From Euphorbia lathyris (taxonomy: Eukaryota > Streptophyta > Magnoliopsida > Malpighiales > Euphorbiaceae), in NCBI RefSeq assembly GCF_963576675.1, contig NC_088911.1:78769256-78833255 (forward strand): DNA of 64,000 bases, written 5' to 3'. Position 1 is the stretch's first letter. Each line of letters opens with the position of its first letter. Both the position numbers and the translations under genes were made by a program. The notes under the pieces were generated by a model. The model was not told the DNA's origin. It saw nothing but the letters and a program-made list of their open reading frames with translations, and ran no database searches. This document shows positions 18,036-30,534 of this stretch, in pieces.

Positions 18036-20064
18036 TATAGCCAACAAAATTGACTTTGACTAGATAGCATGCACGGACATCTCTACCTCCAATCATTTCA
18101 AACGAAATAGGGGCTTGGAGTTTTATTGTTCAATCTTCACTCTTTAATCACTGGCTTAACTGAATCTATTAATTCAAAAAAAAAAAATGTTTATAAAATG
18201 TCCAATATTTACACAATTTTATAGCATATATTGGATATATTTTACAATATTAAACCCATCCTTTCTTTTAAAAGAGAAACCCACCATTTTTATAAAATAA
18301 ATTTCATAATAATATTCATTTCCATTTTTTAAAAATTCTGTGCTACTCAATAGACTCGACTTGACATCAAATATTTATACGTGTTCTCTCTCATGAAATT
18401 AGGGGAAAAGATTAGATTTTGAACTTGGTATTCTAATGTCTGTTGGTTGACATATTATTACTATTAGTTGTTAGTTGATAGATGGCAGATATTAGTTGAT
18501 TTTTCTGTTAAAAACATTTTTTTTTAATTTTTACTTAACACTTTTTGTTTTCTATTTAAAAATAAAAGGTAAAAAAGAATTTCCAAAAATGGAAACAAAT
18601 AGATATTATCCTCCTCTCAATTTATTGATAAATTGGCATACAGTTTAAATTAAGTTTTGTTTAAGTCAAAGCTTATATTAATAATATTTGACAAAGCATT
18701 TTGGAGTTTGGAGTATGAGCATTAAAGCAAGCAGCAGCCATGTGATTAGTCAAAATTTAACTAGCAATTCATAATATGATGGCTCAAAAAAAAAAAAAAC
18801 ATCTGAGGATTGAAAAACAAAATGGTTTCCCTTTAATTATATAGGCAAAAAAATAAAAACATAATTAAGCCCCTCAACTTTACCTATTTTAAAGATCAAG
18901 CCCATGATCAATTATTTTTCCACACTAAGCCTTTGATCGTTGGTTTTGTTACGAATCATGCTGTTATTTTACTTTTCCGTCGAGTTTGGACTGCATAAAT
19001 TGTTTGCGATTCAACTTTTGACATGGACAAGTAAAGAATTTATAGAAATTAATTTCCAATATATTCTTCCAAACTCGGTCTTCTTCTCTCCAATTTTGCG
19101 ATTTTTAATATCAGAATTGTCAAATCGATCTTCTCTCCTAACACCAAAATTTATTTTTAGCAGGTTCTTCCAAACTCGATTTTTCCAGCTTAGAAAAACT
19201 TACTGGAAATCAATTTCTGTAATTTCTTTTTACTTTTTACTCTTTCATCAAAAAACTTTTTTTTGTCTACATGGAAGTAAAAATATCCACGTTAGCAGGC
19301 TGAATCTCTTAACGGCGCTTGTTGTCGAAATTCAATCGAAAAGTTAAATAAGGATTGAATCCATAACCAAATCAATGATCAAGAGTTTATTGTCGAAAAA
19401 TAATTGATTAGGAGCTTGATCTTGTTCAGGAAGCTTATTATGTTTTTTACCAATTATATATATTGTAGATGATGGAAAAATGGAAACACGTGGCTTGATG
19501 ATTTTTTTTTTTTGAAAAAAAATAATTGTTTTATTCATAGAAAAAATATACATATTCATACATAGTAATTAAAAAATTACGAAGTATATTAGAGGAGTTT
19601 GAATCTACATTTTCAATATCATAAATCGTGATAAAGTAATAGTAGACATTGCTTGAAATTATTTTGGGAACAGCGGTGGGAACAAACTCCGCCCAAATTT
19701 TTTTTTTTTCGGGAATGACTTCATATCTTTCAATGAATCACCTCTATATGATTATAGACATGATTCATCTATTTTTTCATAAGAGAAAACATGATATCAC
19801 TAATATAGAAAGACAAACATAACCACGAATACAGAGAGAAAGATTATGACTAGATATTGAAGAAAAAAAACTTTAAATAAAAGAAACTATCAAATTTAAC
19901 ATAGTATATCGATAAAAAAAAAAGGTTCATTTAACAGATAAAAAAATAAAGTAAAGAAATCGTGTATCTTTCTGTTAAATACCGAAAAAACCTTCGAAAT
20001 CCAGATGAAGAATTTAAGAGTTTTCTTATCTACAACAAACTTTTAATTGTACTTCATAAAAGAA
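18036..20064. other. AT-rich intergenic DNA, no gene
   Basis: This stretch right of the nested elements is strongly AT-rich with several poly-A and poly-T runs. The longest frame (18940-19347, +) is Phe/Leu-rich and looks like translated AT-rich noise. A fragment at about 18860-18945 (AATTAAGCCCCTCAACTTT) resembles a MULE/MITE terminus, but I found no partner. Confidence 0.4.
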
Positions 20065-20073
20065 TAAATTATA

Positions 20074-20653
20074 GGATTAAGGTGTAAAAATATCTCTAAC
20101 GTTTTAGGTCAGGAGCAATTTCACCCTTGACGTCTAAAATGGTGCAATTTTACCCTAACGTTGGTAGCCAAGAATAATTTTACCCCTAACGTTGGTAATT
20201 TGGGTCAATTTTTGACACTATTATAAAATATAAATATTTTTGTTTCTTATTCTACACCAAATGCATATCAATTCGTTCTTAAAAAAAAAAGATTTCATGT
20301 TTTTTATAATTTAATAATAGAATTGGAGATTAATATTTATAAATTTGGTGAATTTTTTGAATTTTTTTGTCTAATTCGTACAAAAGACATTTTATTTTTG
20401 TATTTTTTATTTTTTTTCACATCCCAATATATGTTTGTGATTTGTTAGTGATAAAATGACGCACGTGTGAAGTATAGATGAGATCGAGAAGACAATTTGA
20501 TGAATTATTTCTCAAATTGACCCAAATTATCAACGTTATGGATAAAATTGTTCTTGGCTACTAACGTTAGGGGGTAAAATTACACCATTTTAGACGTTAG
20601 GGATAAAATTGTTCCTGATCTAAAATGTTAGGGGTACTTTTACCCCTTAACCC
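20074..20653. mobile_element. MULE-type MITE with ~130-bp inverted repeats
   Basis: A 580-bp element. Its left arm contains GGTGCAATTTTACCCTAACG and its right arm the inverse with a few substitutions; the similarity runs for about 130 bp at each end. The 9-bp duplication TAAATTATA flanks it at 20065-20073 and 20654-20662, as for Mutator-type elements. The centre is AT-rich and non-coding. Confidence 0.85.
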
Positions 20654-21082
20654 TAAATTATATTATAAGAATTGAATGACAACTTGCTAATATTCTTGAT
20701 AATATGTTTTACAAAATCGTCAACTTTAATACTTTCTTTTTAATGTAGTCGTGCTTTTGACCATGTTTATGATTTTTTAAATTGACACTATGTTTCCTGT
20801 GTAATTAAATTTAAAAATGATAAGATAATACAAATTGCTTGACAAATTAAATTAAAGGAAAATTAGATGTACCAAAATCGATAAGAAAATTAATGAAATA
20901 ATAAAGTACACTGAATTTCTCTATTTATGTCTCAATCAATTAAACATAATATTGTTACCCAAAAAAAAATTAAACATAATATTATAAGATTTATTAGGAT
21001 GATAAACCCTAGTTCCGAAGTGAAACTGAGAATAAGAATAATTTCATGTGTATATGTATATATATGAACTTATTACAATGTA

Positions 21083-21375
21083 TTAATAAGTTTGTGTTCT
21101 TATAACTGGAGGTGTGAAGGGGAACTGGAGAGGGAAGCGGATATCGACTTTGTATGCACCTCCTTCATACGAGGTGTATTGAGGGACCTTGATCATGACA
21201 AACCATTTCAGTTGGTCTCCATTCACAGGACCTACATAGCAGTAAGCATGAATTAGCAAAAATAGAAAAGGAAGAACAATGCACAACTTCTGGGTGAGTA
21301 AGATACCTGAAATATTGAGAAGGCACTTGGGTGACTCCTGTCGGAGTTGGGCCAACTCCAACTCAACGCGGTTAT
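21083..21375 (-). pseudogene. Truncated E2 ubiquitin-conjugating enzyme fragment
   Basis: Two exon pieces, about 21375-21307 and 21231-21083, are separated by a 75-bp GT-AG intron. Spliced, they read like the N-terminal half of an E2 fold: an N-terminal helix (VELELAQLRQESPKC), then GPVNGDQLKWFVMIKVPQ, then YEGGAYKVDIRFPLQFPF and TPPVI. E2 enzymes carry activated ubiquitin on a cysteine that follows a HPN motif; here the frame stops (TQTY, stop) before HPN and the cysteine. No proper N-terminal exon is visible. It is therefore a non-functional gene piece. A CACTA-type terminus lies ~0.5 kb to the right, so transposon capture is possible but not shown. Confidence 0.6.
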
Positions 21376-21719
21376 GGAGGCATCAAATATCAGACATCAT
21401 CGTGCATGTTTAGGGTATTTACTGGTTTATGGACTTGAAGAATGTGGTAAAAGTTTTATATTTATATTGTTGCTGGGTAAGTGAAAGGTCTAGGAAGGAG
21501 AAAGGGTAAATGGATTTAGGGTTATTGAAGATGATCTGTACGTAATTAATGAAATGCTTTTGGTTTTGCAGATATCAAGATACCAATATGCCAACTATTA
21601 TTGCAAATACCAATATGTCAATTTCTCATATATCTCCTTAACGTTTTTAATTATTATGATGTCATGCAATGACCATATAGGTGATTGTAATAATAAATAA
21701 GTTGTCATCGTAACACGTG

Positions 21720-21890
21720 TAATATGATATGACAGCTTACATATAGGCTTATGTCATGTGACATGCCTTCACATGACAGAATTCAACCGTCGTCCAAAGG
21801 TCCATCAGACGACAGCGAGTTCCGTGACAGTTTTATTTCTTGCGGGAATACGGTTTTGAACCATCGTCCGAAGGACTTTTTGGTGTAGTG
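21720..21890. mobile_element. Terminus of a CACTA (En/Spm-type) transposon
   Basis: The right edge ends GGACTTTTTGGTGTAGTG, whose reverse complement begins CACTACACCAAAAAG, the diagnostic terminus of CACTA elements. Subterminal GACGAC/GTCGTC motifs occur in both orientations (CGTCGTCCAAAGG, CATCGTCCGAAGG, CAGACGACAG). I could not find the opposite CACTA end within the window, so the element is truncated or its left part has diverged. Confidence 0.65.
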
Positions 21891-22221
21891 CACTCTCATA
21901 TCTTCCAAACAAACATAAGATAAGTTATCTCGTTTTTTTATCCCTATCTCTACTCATATATCCAATTTTACAAACATTCTACAAGGATATAACGTTTCTT
22001 TTTCAGAACCAAATCAAATAAATAGAGTCATTTATTTTCTTTCTTTTTGTTTCTCTTTTTTAGTTTTTTTCCGTTACTCATGCGCCAACCAAATACGTGG
22101 GTAATTCTTAAAAAGTAGAAGGATTTCAACAAGCAACACGTCCTAGTTGCCAATCCTAGTTTCCTTATTTTTCGTTTAATCTTTTTTCTTTACTCCAATT
22201 TTGGTTTCTACATTTATTTAT

Positions 22222-23422
22222 GGGGTAAATTACATCCATGGCCACTGAATTTTATTCATTTTAACATTATAGTTACTGAACTTCAATTCTTAACGGTATG
22301 GCCATTTAACTTTACACTTTTTAACACCAGTCGCCACTCACAGCTTCAAAATGATCGTTAACGGCCTCAAAATAAAAATTCGAAGAGTTAATGATATTCT
22401 AAGAAATTTTAATTCTTGAAAATTTCGTTTTGAGGTCATTTAGGTGTTGTTTGGTTACAAGAGAGAGTAAATTTTTAGAGAGATAAAGCTCAAAAAAATG
22501 TGATTTTGGAAAATAAAAAAGTGGTTTTATGGTAAATATCGTTTTGAACAACTTTAATTTTTGAATATTTTCATTTTGAGACTGTTAACGGTCATTTTGA
22601 AGAGTTGGTTAAAGTTGAATGACCACTGATATTAAAAAAATGTAAAGTTCAGTAGATATATCGTTAAGAATTAAAGTTCAGTGGCCATAATATTAAAGGA
22701 TAAATAATTATAAGGTCCCTGTGTTTTTACGTAATACACTAGTTAGTCCCTGTATTTTTAGAAATAATTATATAGTCCCTCAGTTTTTATTTTCATCAAC
22801 TCTTTAGTCCTTATATTTGAGTGAATGGTCAAATTAAACTAAATAAAGTTTAAAATACCAAAATTACCCTTTACTATATGTTTTAATAATAAAATATCCA
22901 TTTTTCCTATTTTATATTTTTTTCATCATAATAATAATATCTCCAATATTAGTATTGTTTATTAATTTTCATATAATTATAGATTTTAATTTGTAGTGTA
23001 GAACTTATTCATTAAAAAAATGAATGATAAATATTGTAAAAATTATTAAAATTGGAGTAGAACAATATAAAATTATAAAAGTGATTTTTTTAAAAGAATA
23101 AGAAATATAATTTTCTTTTTATAATTAATATACACAAGTATAAGAATTTCGGTATATATATAATACACGAACTTCATTAAAACTATTTTGATTAAATTTG
23201 AAAACTAGAAGATAAGTTATTTTATTTGTATAATTAGGGGCAATTTTGTACTTTCATATATAAAATAAATAAAGGGATTAAAGAATTGATTAAAGTAAAA
23301 TCTAAGAACCTTATAATAATAGGATGGACCTATTAGTGAATTAAGTAAAAATATAAAGACCTTATAGTTATTTACTCATTTTAAAATGGGTAATGTTGAG
23401 TGATTATAAGTGTAATTTACCC
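22222..23422. mobile_element. MULE-type MITE interrupted by a second MITE
   Basis: The ends are GGGGTAAATTACA (22222) and TGTAATTTACCC (ending 23422). The left arm, carrying GGCCACTGAA and GTTAACGGCC motifs, is mirrored at 22540-22697 and 23377-23422. The flanks TTTATTTAT (22213-22221) and TTTATCTAT (23423-23431) agree at 8 of 9 positions. A second MITE occupies about 22698-23376 near the right end. No coding sequence. Confidence 0.7.
22698..23376. mobile_element. Inner MITE with 'AAGGTCCCTGTG'-type ends
   Basis: The left arm reads GGATAAATAATTATAAGGTC and the right arm is its inverse (AAAGACCTTATAGTTATTTA). It lies inside the MITE of 22222-23422. A related copy of the same family is at 24175-24636. 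It is AT-rich and non-coding; I could not fix its TSD. Confidence 0.65.
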
Positions 23423-24174
23423 TTTATCTATGAGTTGGCAATAGTATTATTAACATGATTCTATATTTGACTTTTTTGAACAAAAAAAATTTCTTCGCTT
23501 TACTAACTAAGTCAACAAATATGAACTTACCTTTTTCCTTTTTATTGTAATGTGAACTCTCCTTAATAATAATAATAAAAAAAAAAAACAAAATCTGAAT
23601 TTATTTTTAATTTCCTATATTCAAATTACCACTTCCCAATAGTTTAACAAGTCAATTTAAATAAATACTGCTCCGTCCATTCTAGTAAATTTAGTTTTTT
23701 TTCCACAAATATAAATATAAAATATTTTAGTTTTTCTTTAATTTTTTCATCAAGTATTTTGAATATTTCAAAATTTATTCTCCAATCATAATATTAGAGA
23801 TAACTTTTTTATTAACCAATGTAAATTTATTAATTTAATTCTATATTAATTGTATTTCTTAAATGGCATGAAATATCCTAAAATAACTTGATGAAAATAA
23901 TACAATTTAAAAGAGCCAACTTATCCCTTATATACAAAATAATACAATTTAAATTTCACCGTTTACCAAATAATACAATTGAAGTCATCAATAACAAAAA
24001 TTGACATAACAAATTAACGTGTTGTTAACTCATCTACACTTAAGCGTCACATATGTCAATTCCAATATCACTTTCATCTTTCACCATTACAAATTGGCAA
24101 ACGTTATTATGACGTGTCAATTTATGTAGTGAAGGTTGTAATTGTACCGTTTGATAAATATTATATAAATGTTA

Positions 24175-24425
24175 GGGTAAATAATTATAAAGTCCTTGTG
24201 TTTTTACCTAATACACTATTTAGTCCCTCTATTTTTAAAAATAATTATATAGTCCTCCAGTTTTTAATATTTAATGTTAGTTTAAAAATATTATATTAAA
24301 AAATAAAGAAATAAATAATTAAAATTTAAGAAAAAAAAATAATACATTTTTTCAAATACATCAATTTCGGAGTATATGTAGTTCAAAAATTTCATTAAAA
24401 TATTTAAATTAATTTTGACACTAAA

Positions 24426-24493
<68 letters not shown>

Positions 24494-24636
24494 CTAGGGG
24501 TAATTTTGAACTTTCATTTACGAAAACAAATAGAAGGACTAAAGAATTGATTAAGATAAAACTTAAGGACCTTATAATTATATGATGAGTTTACTAATGT
24601 GTTAAGTAAAAATATAAGGACCTTATAATTATTTAC
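24175..24636. mobile_element. Second copy of the same MITE family
   Basis: It begins GGGTAAATAATTATAAAGTC and ends with the inverse (GGACCTTATAATTATTTAC). Inner motifs such as TAATACACTATTTAGTCCCT match the copy at 22698. The centre has expanded into a long (AT)n run. Non-coding. Confidence 0.65.
24428..24492. repeat. (TA)n microsatellite
   Basis: About 32 uninterrupted TA dinucleotides inside a MITE. Length is likely polymorphic and could be affected by assembly. Confidence 0.95.
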
Positions 24637-25207
24637 AGATGAAATTTATAATTTTGTACATTGTAACTAAATTGGCTCTTTCCCAATGACTTTGAGATTA
24701 TTTTAGTTATTTATCTCTGCTATTATTGTAAGGTATAATATATTGCATGAAATTATGCAGATAGAGTATTCACGAAAATATCCGTATCTTCGCTTATAGG
24801 GTATTCATGAAAGTGCTCAATCTAAAAGGGACAGTGGATGGTGGAAGGGGCTGGGCTCCAGCCTCCTGGCACTATGCTAACTCCGTTCTAGTGTTCGGTA
24901 TCACCATGAGAGTGTTAGGTCCATATTATATATATATATTAGAGGTTGAGCATTGGCGATGAACCAACCATTAGATGTTGGTGTATCTTATGTAGCTTCA
25001 CCAAAGCACTTGACACTATAGCTGATGCATACTCACTCAATAATATGTTATTTTTGTCATTCTCATGCACATGGAAAAGGACTATTAACCTATTTACCAT
25101 CTTGCAAACCAATATCACTACACATCACCTTATCTTTCTTATATACGCTGTTAGAAAAAATCACATTTGTAACCAAAATAATTATGGTTATTCGTAACCA
25201 ATATCTA
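24637..25207. other. Intergenic, no gene
   Basis: Mixed AT-rich DNA. One GC-richer patch (about 24825-24925) stands out but has no recognisable domain. Short frames at 24946-25222 look like chance. Confidence 0.35.
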
Positions 25208-25265
25208 GCCCGTTACAACTAGCCTTTTTTTTTTGAATGAAAGAATAATTTTAATTAATAAAGAA

Positions 25266-28200
25266 TCAATCTAATGCCAACAGGCTTACAACTGAAGGGG
25301 GAATAATGTTCGTTCTTGTCAAAAAAAGGGAAGAGAAACCTAGTCTAGCTGCTTCGTCTGCCACACGGTTAGCTGTACGCTTGACAAAGTTAAATTCACA
25401 GAGAGGAATAGATTCGGAGATTGAACGACAATCCTCGAGAACTAAACCTGTATATGAGTTATCCTCCACCTGCTCATGACTTAACGCTTGAATTATGACT
25501 TGCGCGTCCCCCTCTATACAAACTGTATGGTCTCCACGATCCTTAATCCAGGTGAGGGCTTCTCTACATGAGATCGCTTCCGCAAGCATGGGAGAGAACT
25601 GTCCTTGAAAAGATCCAAATCTGATGGCGATAAACTGGTTCTGAGCGTTTCTGATAACAGCCCCAAACCCCATATGATTGCCATTCGGGTGAACTGCAGC
25701 GTCGAAGTTGAGTTTTAACCCAACGTCAGGAGGTTTCCAAACCTCCTTTTGATTACCCGTTGATTCTCTTGAGTCAGCTGCTGATAACGCCTGGGCATCA
25801 TTCCATGCCGCGAGAATTGCAGTAGCCCGATCTCCCATCAGTTCCGGCGCCAGAAATTTACCATTCCAAAGCCACTGATTCCTGCAGTACCAGAGGAACC
25901 ACACGAAGACGGCGCATTTGCCTGCAACACCAGGTGAGTGATTATTTAACAGTTCTTCCCACCACTGTGTAAAATTCGAGATCTCAGACTGCCTAAGATG
26001 AGCCAAATTGGAGTTGTTCCATGCTGTAATAACCACCGGACAGGAAAGTAGGATATGAGATAGATTCTCGTCGGAATTCGAACAAAAGGGGCATTGAAGA
26101 TCGACATCCACTCGACGGGTAAAAAGAGAAACCTTTGTTGGGATGATATTCCAGGATGCGCGCCACAAGAAGTTCTTTACCTTAGGGGGACAAGTCATAA
26201 GCCAAAGCTTACTCCAATGTGCCTTGCACACCGCCTCTGACGGGCTCGGGTAGACCTCCATCAAAGAGTAATAAGCTGTTTTGACACTGTAAGTACCTTT
26301 CTTCTCCCTCCTCCAACTCCATTGGTCTTTCTTTTCAAAAGAAGATAGGGGAATTTGTAGGATACAATCCTTATCCTCGGGTGTGAAAAATTCGTCAAGC
26401 ATTTCCAACCTCCAACTTCCATTGTTGATAAACTGATCGACTGTCCACTCATTATCAATTTGAAAAGATGGTAGTTCAGGAATTCCCCTGGCGGAAGGAA
26501 TCCATTTGTCTGACCATACACGCGTTTCTTTCCCGTTACCTATTCTTTTTGTGATTCCGTTGTTAATTAACCGTTGTGCCTGGTGCACACTTGCCCAAAT
26601 CGCACTCGGGTTCGAACCTAATTCAGCCTCGCGAAAATCTATCCTTGGGAAGTAACGAGATTTGTACAGACGACTCAGGAGGGAATCCGGATTAGTAAGG
26701 AATTTCCAGGCCTGCTTGCCTAAAAAAGCCACATCGAACTCATGAAATCTTCGGAAATTCAGACCCCCCATTCTCGTCTTTGACACAAGTACCTCCACGT
26801 CTTCCACTTTACTCCTCGTCCCCACCAGTAAGAGTTTAAGAGCACTTCCATTTTTGAGCAGATGGTTTTAGGTAGAAGAAAAACCTGTAAGATATACGAC
26901 GGTATTGATTGTGCCACTGCTTTGATGATAAATTCCTTCCCTCCCTGTGATAACTTCTTGCCATTCCAACCCCTGATTCTTTTCTGAAGTCTGTCTATTA
27001 CATAACTGAATGTGGAGGTTCTGTTTCGTCCCACGGTTGCGGGAAGACCGAGATACATGTCGCTGTTATCCGCTTGCTGAACCTGGATGCAGTTAGCAAT
27101 TAATTGACGTCGATCAGGAGGAACTTTAGTGCTGAAATTAATTTTGGATTTTGAGAAGTTAATTCTTTGTCCTGACGCCTTTTCATAACGAGCAAAAATC
27201 TCTTTGATTGCTTCACATTCGGCAAGGGAAGCTTTAAAGAAAAAGTAACTATCGTCGGCGAATAAGAGGTGGGATATTGGCGGCGCACCCCTGCAAATTC
27301 GAACCCCGTGAACCGAACCTCTTTCCTCCACTTGTTTAAGCATGGCTGTCAGACCTTCGATGCAGATAATGAACAAGTATGGTGATAGGGGGTCCCCCTG
27401 ACGGAGCCTTCTTGGTTTGAAAACTGGGAATTCTGCATTCTTATTCATAATTTGATATTCTACCGATGTGACACAGCTCATAATTAACTCAATGAAGGTA
27501 TCCGGGAAGTTCATACGCACCATGATGGCTTTCAGAAAATTCCATTTCACCCTGTCGTAAGCTTTTGACATATCAACTTTCAAGGCCGCATAACCTTGCT
27601 GCCCCCCTCTTCCGAGTTTAAGTGCATGGCCCACCTCGTAGGCGATCATTATGTTATCAGTGATGGCACGCTTGGGGATGAAAGCACTTTGAGCTGACGA
27701 GGTGAGAGAGTTTAATATCTTCTTTAATCTGTTCGCAATCGCCTTCGTCATAATTTTTATCAAGACATTACATAGTGCGATGGGATGAAGATCTGAGATA
27801 TTGTCTGGTGAGCGTTTCTTGGGAATAAGAACCAAATGTGTTCTATTTAGAGAGGAAGGAATTGAACATGTATTAAGACAAGCAACGTAATAGTTAGAGA
27901 TATCAGTACCCATTGTTTGTCAGTTCTGTTGAAAGAATCCCGGGTTGAGACCGTCAGGACCCGGGGATTTGTTGGGCTGCATAATAAAGACGGACTGCTT
28001 AATATCATCAACAGTAAAAGGCCGTGACAGTTGGATATTCTGATCCGCCGACAACCGCATTTGAACCGCTTCAAGGCAATCAAGCCCTTCACTTCCTTGC
28101 GACCTAAAAAGGTTGGTGAACTAAACCTGGATGGCGTCGGCCAGACCTGTCGTCCATGAACAGCGAGTGCCAGATTCGTTTGCTAGTGAATTAAAATCAT

Positions 28201-29282
28201 TTTTCCTCCGTCGGGATTTAACTGACGAGTGAAAAAAGCGAGAGTTCTTGTCCCCCTCACGTAACCATTGGACTTTCGCCCTTTGTTTCCAATAAACCTC
28301 CTGTTCGAACCTTACTTTCTCAAGCTCTTGACTTACCAAATTGATCGTCGTTATATCTGCTGAGCCTCGAAGGTCTTCAAGTTTATGCTGTAGCATTTTG
28401 GCTCTCCCTCAGAATCTTAATCTGAATCGGTTGCCCCATGTCTGTATTTGATTTATGCACTCGGCTAATCTGTCCGTGAAATTTGCCCCTCGGTTATCCT
28501 TCCAACTGTTTTTAATAAGTTGCTGACAATCTTCCTCTAGACCCCAAGCGTTTTCATAGCAGAACTGAGCTGGTTGAGAATGTGCGTGTTCGCCCATTTT
28601 CAAAATGAGGGCCGAGTGATCAGATTGGGTAGTAATCACGTTCAAGATCAATGCTGAATCGAATCTGTCCATCCACACTTGGTTAGCAAGCCCTCGGTCG
28701 AGTTTTTCCTCTAGGGGGGTTGTCCCTGACGTCTCCTCATCCACGTAAACTGGTATCCTTGCATGGGAATCTCAGTAAGGTTACAGTGATCAAAAGTATC
28801 ATTGAAACCTTGTAAAAGGATGTTTGGCTGTTTTCGACCCCCACATTTTTCAAAGGAATATAGTATATCATTGAAGTCGCCTAGCACCACCCAAGCTAGA
28901 TCCAATATTCTATAAAGGTCCTTTAGGCATTGCCAAGACTGAGCCCTCCTTCCTCTTTCCGGAAATCCATAAAAGCATGTAAGTCTCCAATCCTCAGTGT
29001 GAGGTTTAGAGATTTTAACATCAATGAAATTAGGACCATACTTCAACAAGTTCACTGTTATCTCCTGTTTCCAAAGCAATGCTACTCCTCCACCTCGACT
29101 CGGAACCGAAAAATGTCTGTCCAAAGCCAAGCTATTTTGTAGGTTTTCAATTGAACTGTTTCCCACCATCGTTTCCATCAGGAAAACAATATCGGGTTTA
29201 TGGGTCTGGATGAGCTCTTTGAGCTCTCTGACTGTCTCGAGGTTACCCACTCATCGGCAGTTCCAGCTGAGGCAGATCATAG
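25266..29282 (-). pseudogene. LINE ORF2 (endonuclease, RT, RNase H), frameshifted
   Basis: In sense order: an ATG at 29282 followed within ten codons by an in-frame stop; endonuclease text (IVFLMETMVGN, VVLGDFNDIL) to ~28711; a frameshift near 28735; further frameshifts at ~28400 and ~28100; RT in 27913-26759 (LVLIPKK, KVDMSKAYDRVKW, RQGDPLSPYLF, and the catalytic LLFADDS); another shift near 26820; then a zinc-binding RT-associated segment (VKNFLWRASWNIIPT) and a C-terminal RNase H (LKLNFDAAVHPN, CIEGDAQ) ending at 25266. The order is that of plant L1 elements with RNase H. With at least five breaks it is not functional. I describe the breaks only. Confidence 0.85.
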
Positions 29283-30278
29283 CTTCCGGCTAACCCCGAC
29301 TGTGGGATCTGCCGATATCTCTATTTCCTTAGTAGTGAGTTCCTCCGATTTCTCTTCCAACACTGAGCTTCTCTTGCGTTTAGTGTCAGACCAAGTTTGC
29401 AGTTCATCCTCTCCGCGAAGAGTGTTGTCTATGTCCTCCTGTGCTTTTAGTTGGAGTGCTAACTGTTGCTGAGCATCTGTAGGCTGAATTACCGTATTGG
29501 CTAATGTTGGTGTCTGTTTTAGCCAAGGTGAGGTGTTCAGACTGAAGCGACGTGGGACTGCCCTAAGAAACGGACCATACAGGGTCGGGGTATCTAGATC
29601 ATTGATAGCTCTGTAAGTTGCACAGTCTCTGTCTGAATGACCGATCATCCCACAGAAAAAACAGAAGTGCGGAAGACATTCGAATTTGAAATTGACCCAA
29701 ATCCATTGAGAGAGGGACGTTCCTAGCTTCATACGACGCTTTAGAGGTTTATTGACGTCCATGAGGACCTGAACTCTGAGGTAGCCTACAAAATTCTCGT
29801 TGTAATCCCTAGGATCTGTCTTGAGTACTGTACCAATATAGTTGCCGCACGAGGTGGCTATCCTCTCCGATCGTGCGCCTTCCGGTAGGTTGTGAAGTTG
29901 AACCCAGAAGGTGGCTTCGTTAAGGCTGATTGTGTAGATATCTTCTAGTGAGGACACACGCTTGATGATAAGTAGTTTGTTTTCAAACGACCAGGGCCCT
30001 CCATTCAGAACAACATTAACATCGAATAGGTGATTAAATTGAAACAAGAACCTGTTGTCGTTTAAATTAACGATCGAGACTCCGCCAGCGGGTCGCCATA
30101 GCTTTGACAGGGTTACTTTCATCCCTTCCGAGTTGATTGGTTTATCGGTAATAAAACGGCCGATGCAACTCCACCTGATGTCATAGGCCGGTACTGGTTC
30201 GCGGTCTGGGATTACTACGGGCGCTATTTCTTCTTCTTTCAGCATAATGTTTAAGCAACCTTTGGTGATATTTTCCAT
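29277..30278 (-). CDS. LINE ORF1 protein (DUF4283 and zinc knuckle), open
   Basis: A 333-residue open frame. Residues ~30-200 form the DUF4283 region common to plant L1 ORF1 proteins (GRFITDKPINSEGMKVTLSK, then FNHLFDVNVVLNGGPWSF). A CCHC-type zinc knuckle follows (CFFCGMIGHSDRDC). The Ser/Thr-rich tail ends in a short acidic and basic segment. The protein would bind LINE RNA and form the ribonucleoprotein. The frame is intact, unlike ORF2 of the same element, which starts about 5 bases before this stop. The start is the first ATG after the 5' UTR. Confidence 0.8.
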   Translation of the reverse strand: MENITKGCLNIMLKEEEIAPVVIPDREPVPAYDIRWSCIGRFITDKPINSEGMKVTLSKLWRPAGGVSIVNLNDNRFLFQFNHLFDVNVVLNGGPWSFENKLLIIKRVSSLEDIYTISLNEATFWVQLHNLPEGARSERIATSCGNYIGTVLKTDPRDYNENFVGYLRVQVLMDVNKPLKRRMKLGTSLSQWIWVNFKFECLPHFCFFCGMIGHSDRDCATYRAINDLDTPTLYGPFLRAVPRRFSLNTSPWLKQTPTLANTVIQPTDAQQQLALQLKAQEDIDNTLRGEDELQTWSDTKRKRSSVLEEKSEELTTKEIEISADPTVGVSRKL

Positions 30279-30534
30279 TATGTTGATCGAAAGAAAAACT
30301 GATAAGGCAAGAGGGGTAGAGCTTTGCTGAGAGGATGGTGGTTGTTTGTGGAGAGGGCGGGATATAGTAGCTGCAGGGGAGAGGTGATCTGAGAACAGGC
30401 GGTACCTTGAACCCTAAGTTAGGGTAGAAAACTCAAAACCCTAGGAGCGAGGTATCGGGAGCTTTCTTCTTTTCCTCTATAAATTCAATTCTTCAACTCT
30501 AAAATACTTTAGTTCCTTGCCCGTTACAACTAGC

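Larger units (their letters stand above)
25224..30518 (-). mobile_element. Full-length L1-type LINE with 16-bp TSD
   Basis: The element reads leftward, from a 5' UTR (30518-30279) through ORF1 and ORF2 to a short poly(A) (a T run at 25225-25234 on the plus strand). The 16-bp duplication GCCCGTTACAACTAGC is at 25208-25223 and 30519-30534. At 5.3 kb it keeps both ORFs, endonuclease, RT and RNase H, so it was not 5'-truncated on insertion. Frameshifts and a stop in ORF2 show it is now inactive. Confidence 0.88.

Noticed and set aside
18940..19347. 135-residue Phe-rich frame as a membrane protein
   Set aside because: Composition follows AT-rich DNA; there is no motif, promoter or neighbouring exon.
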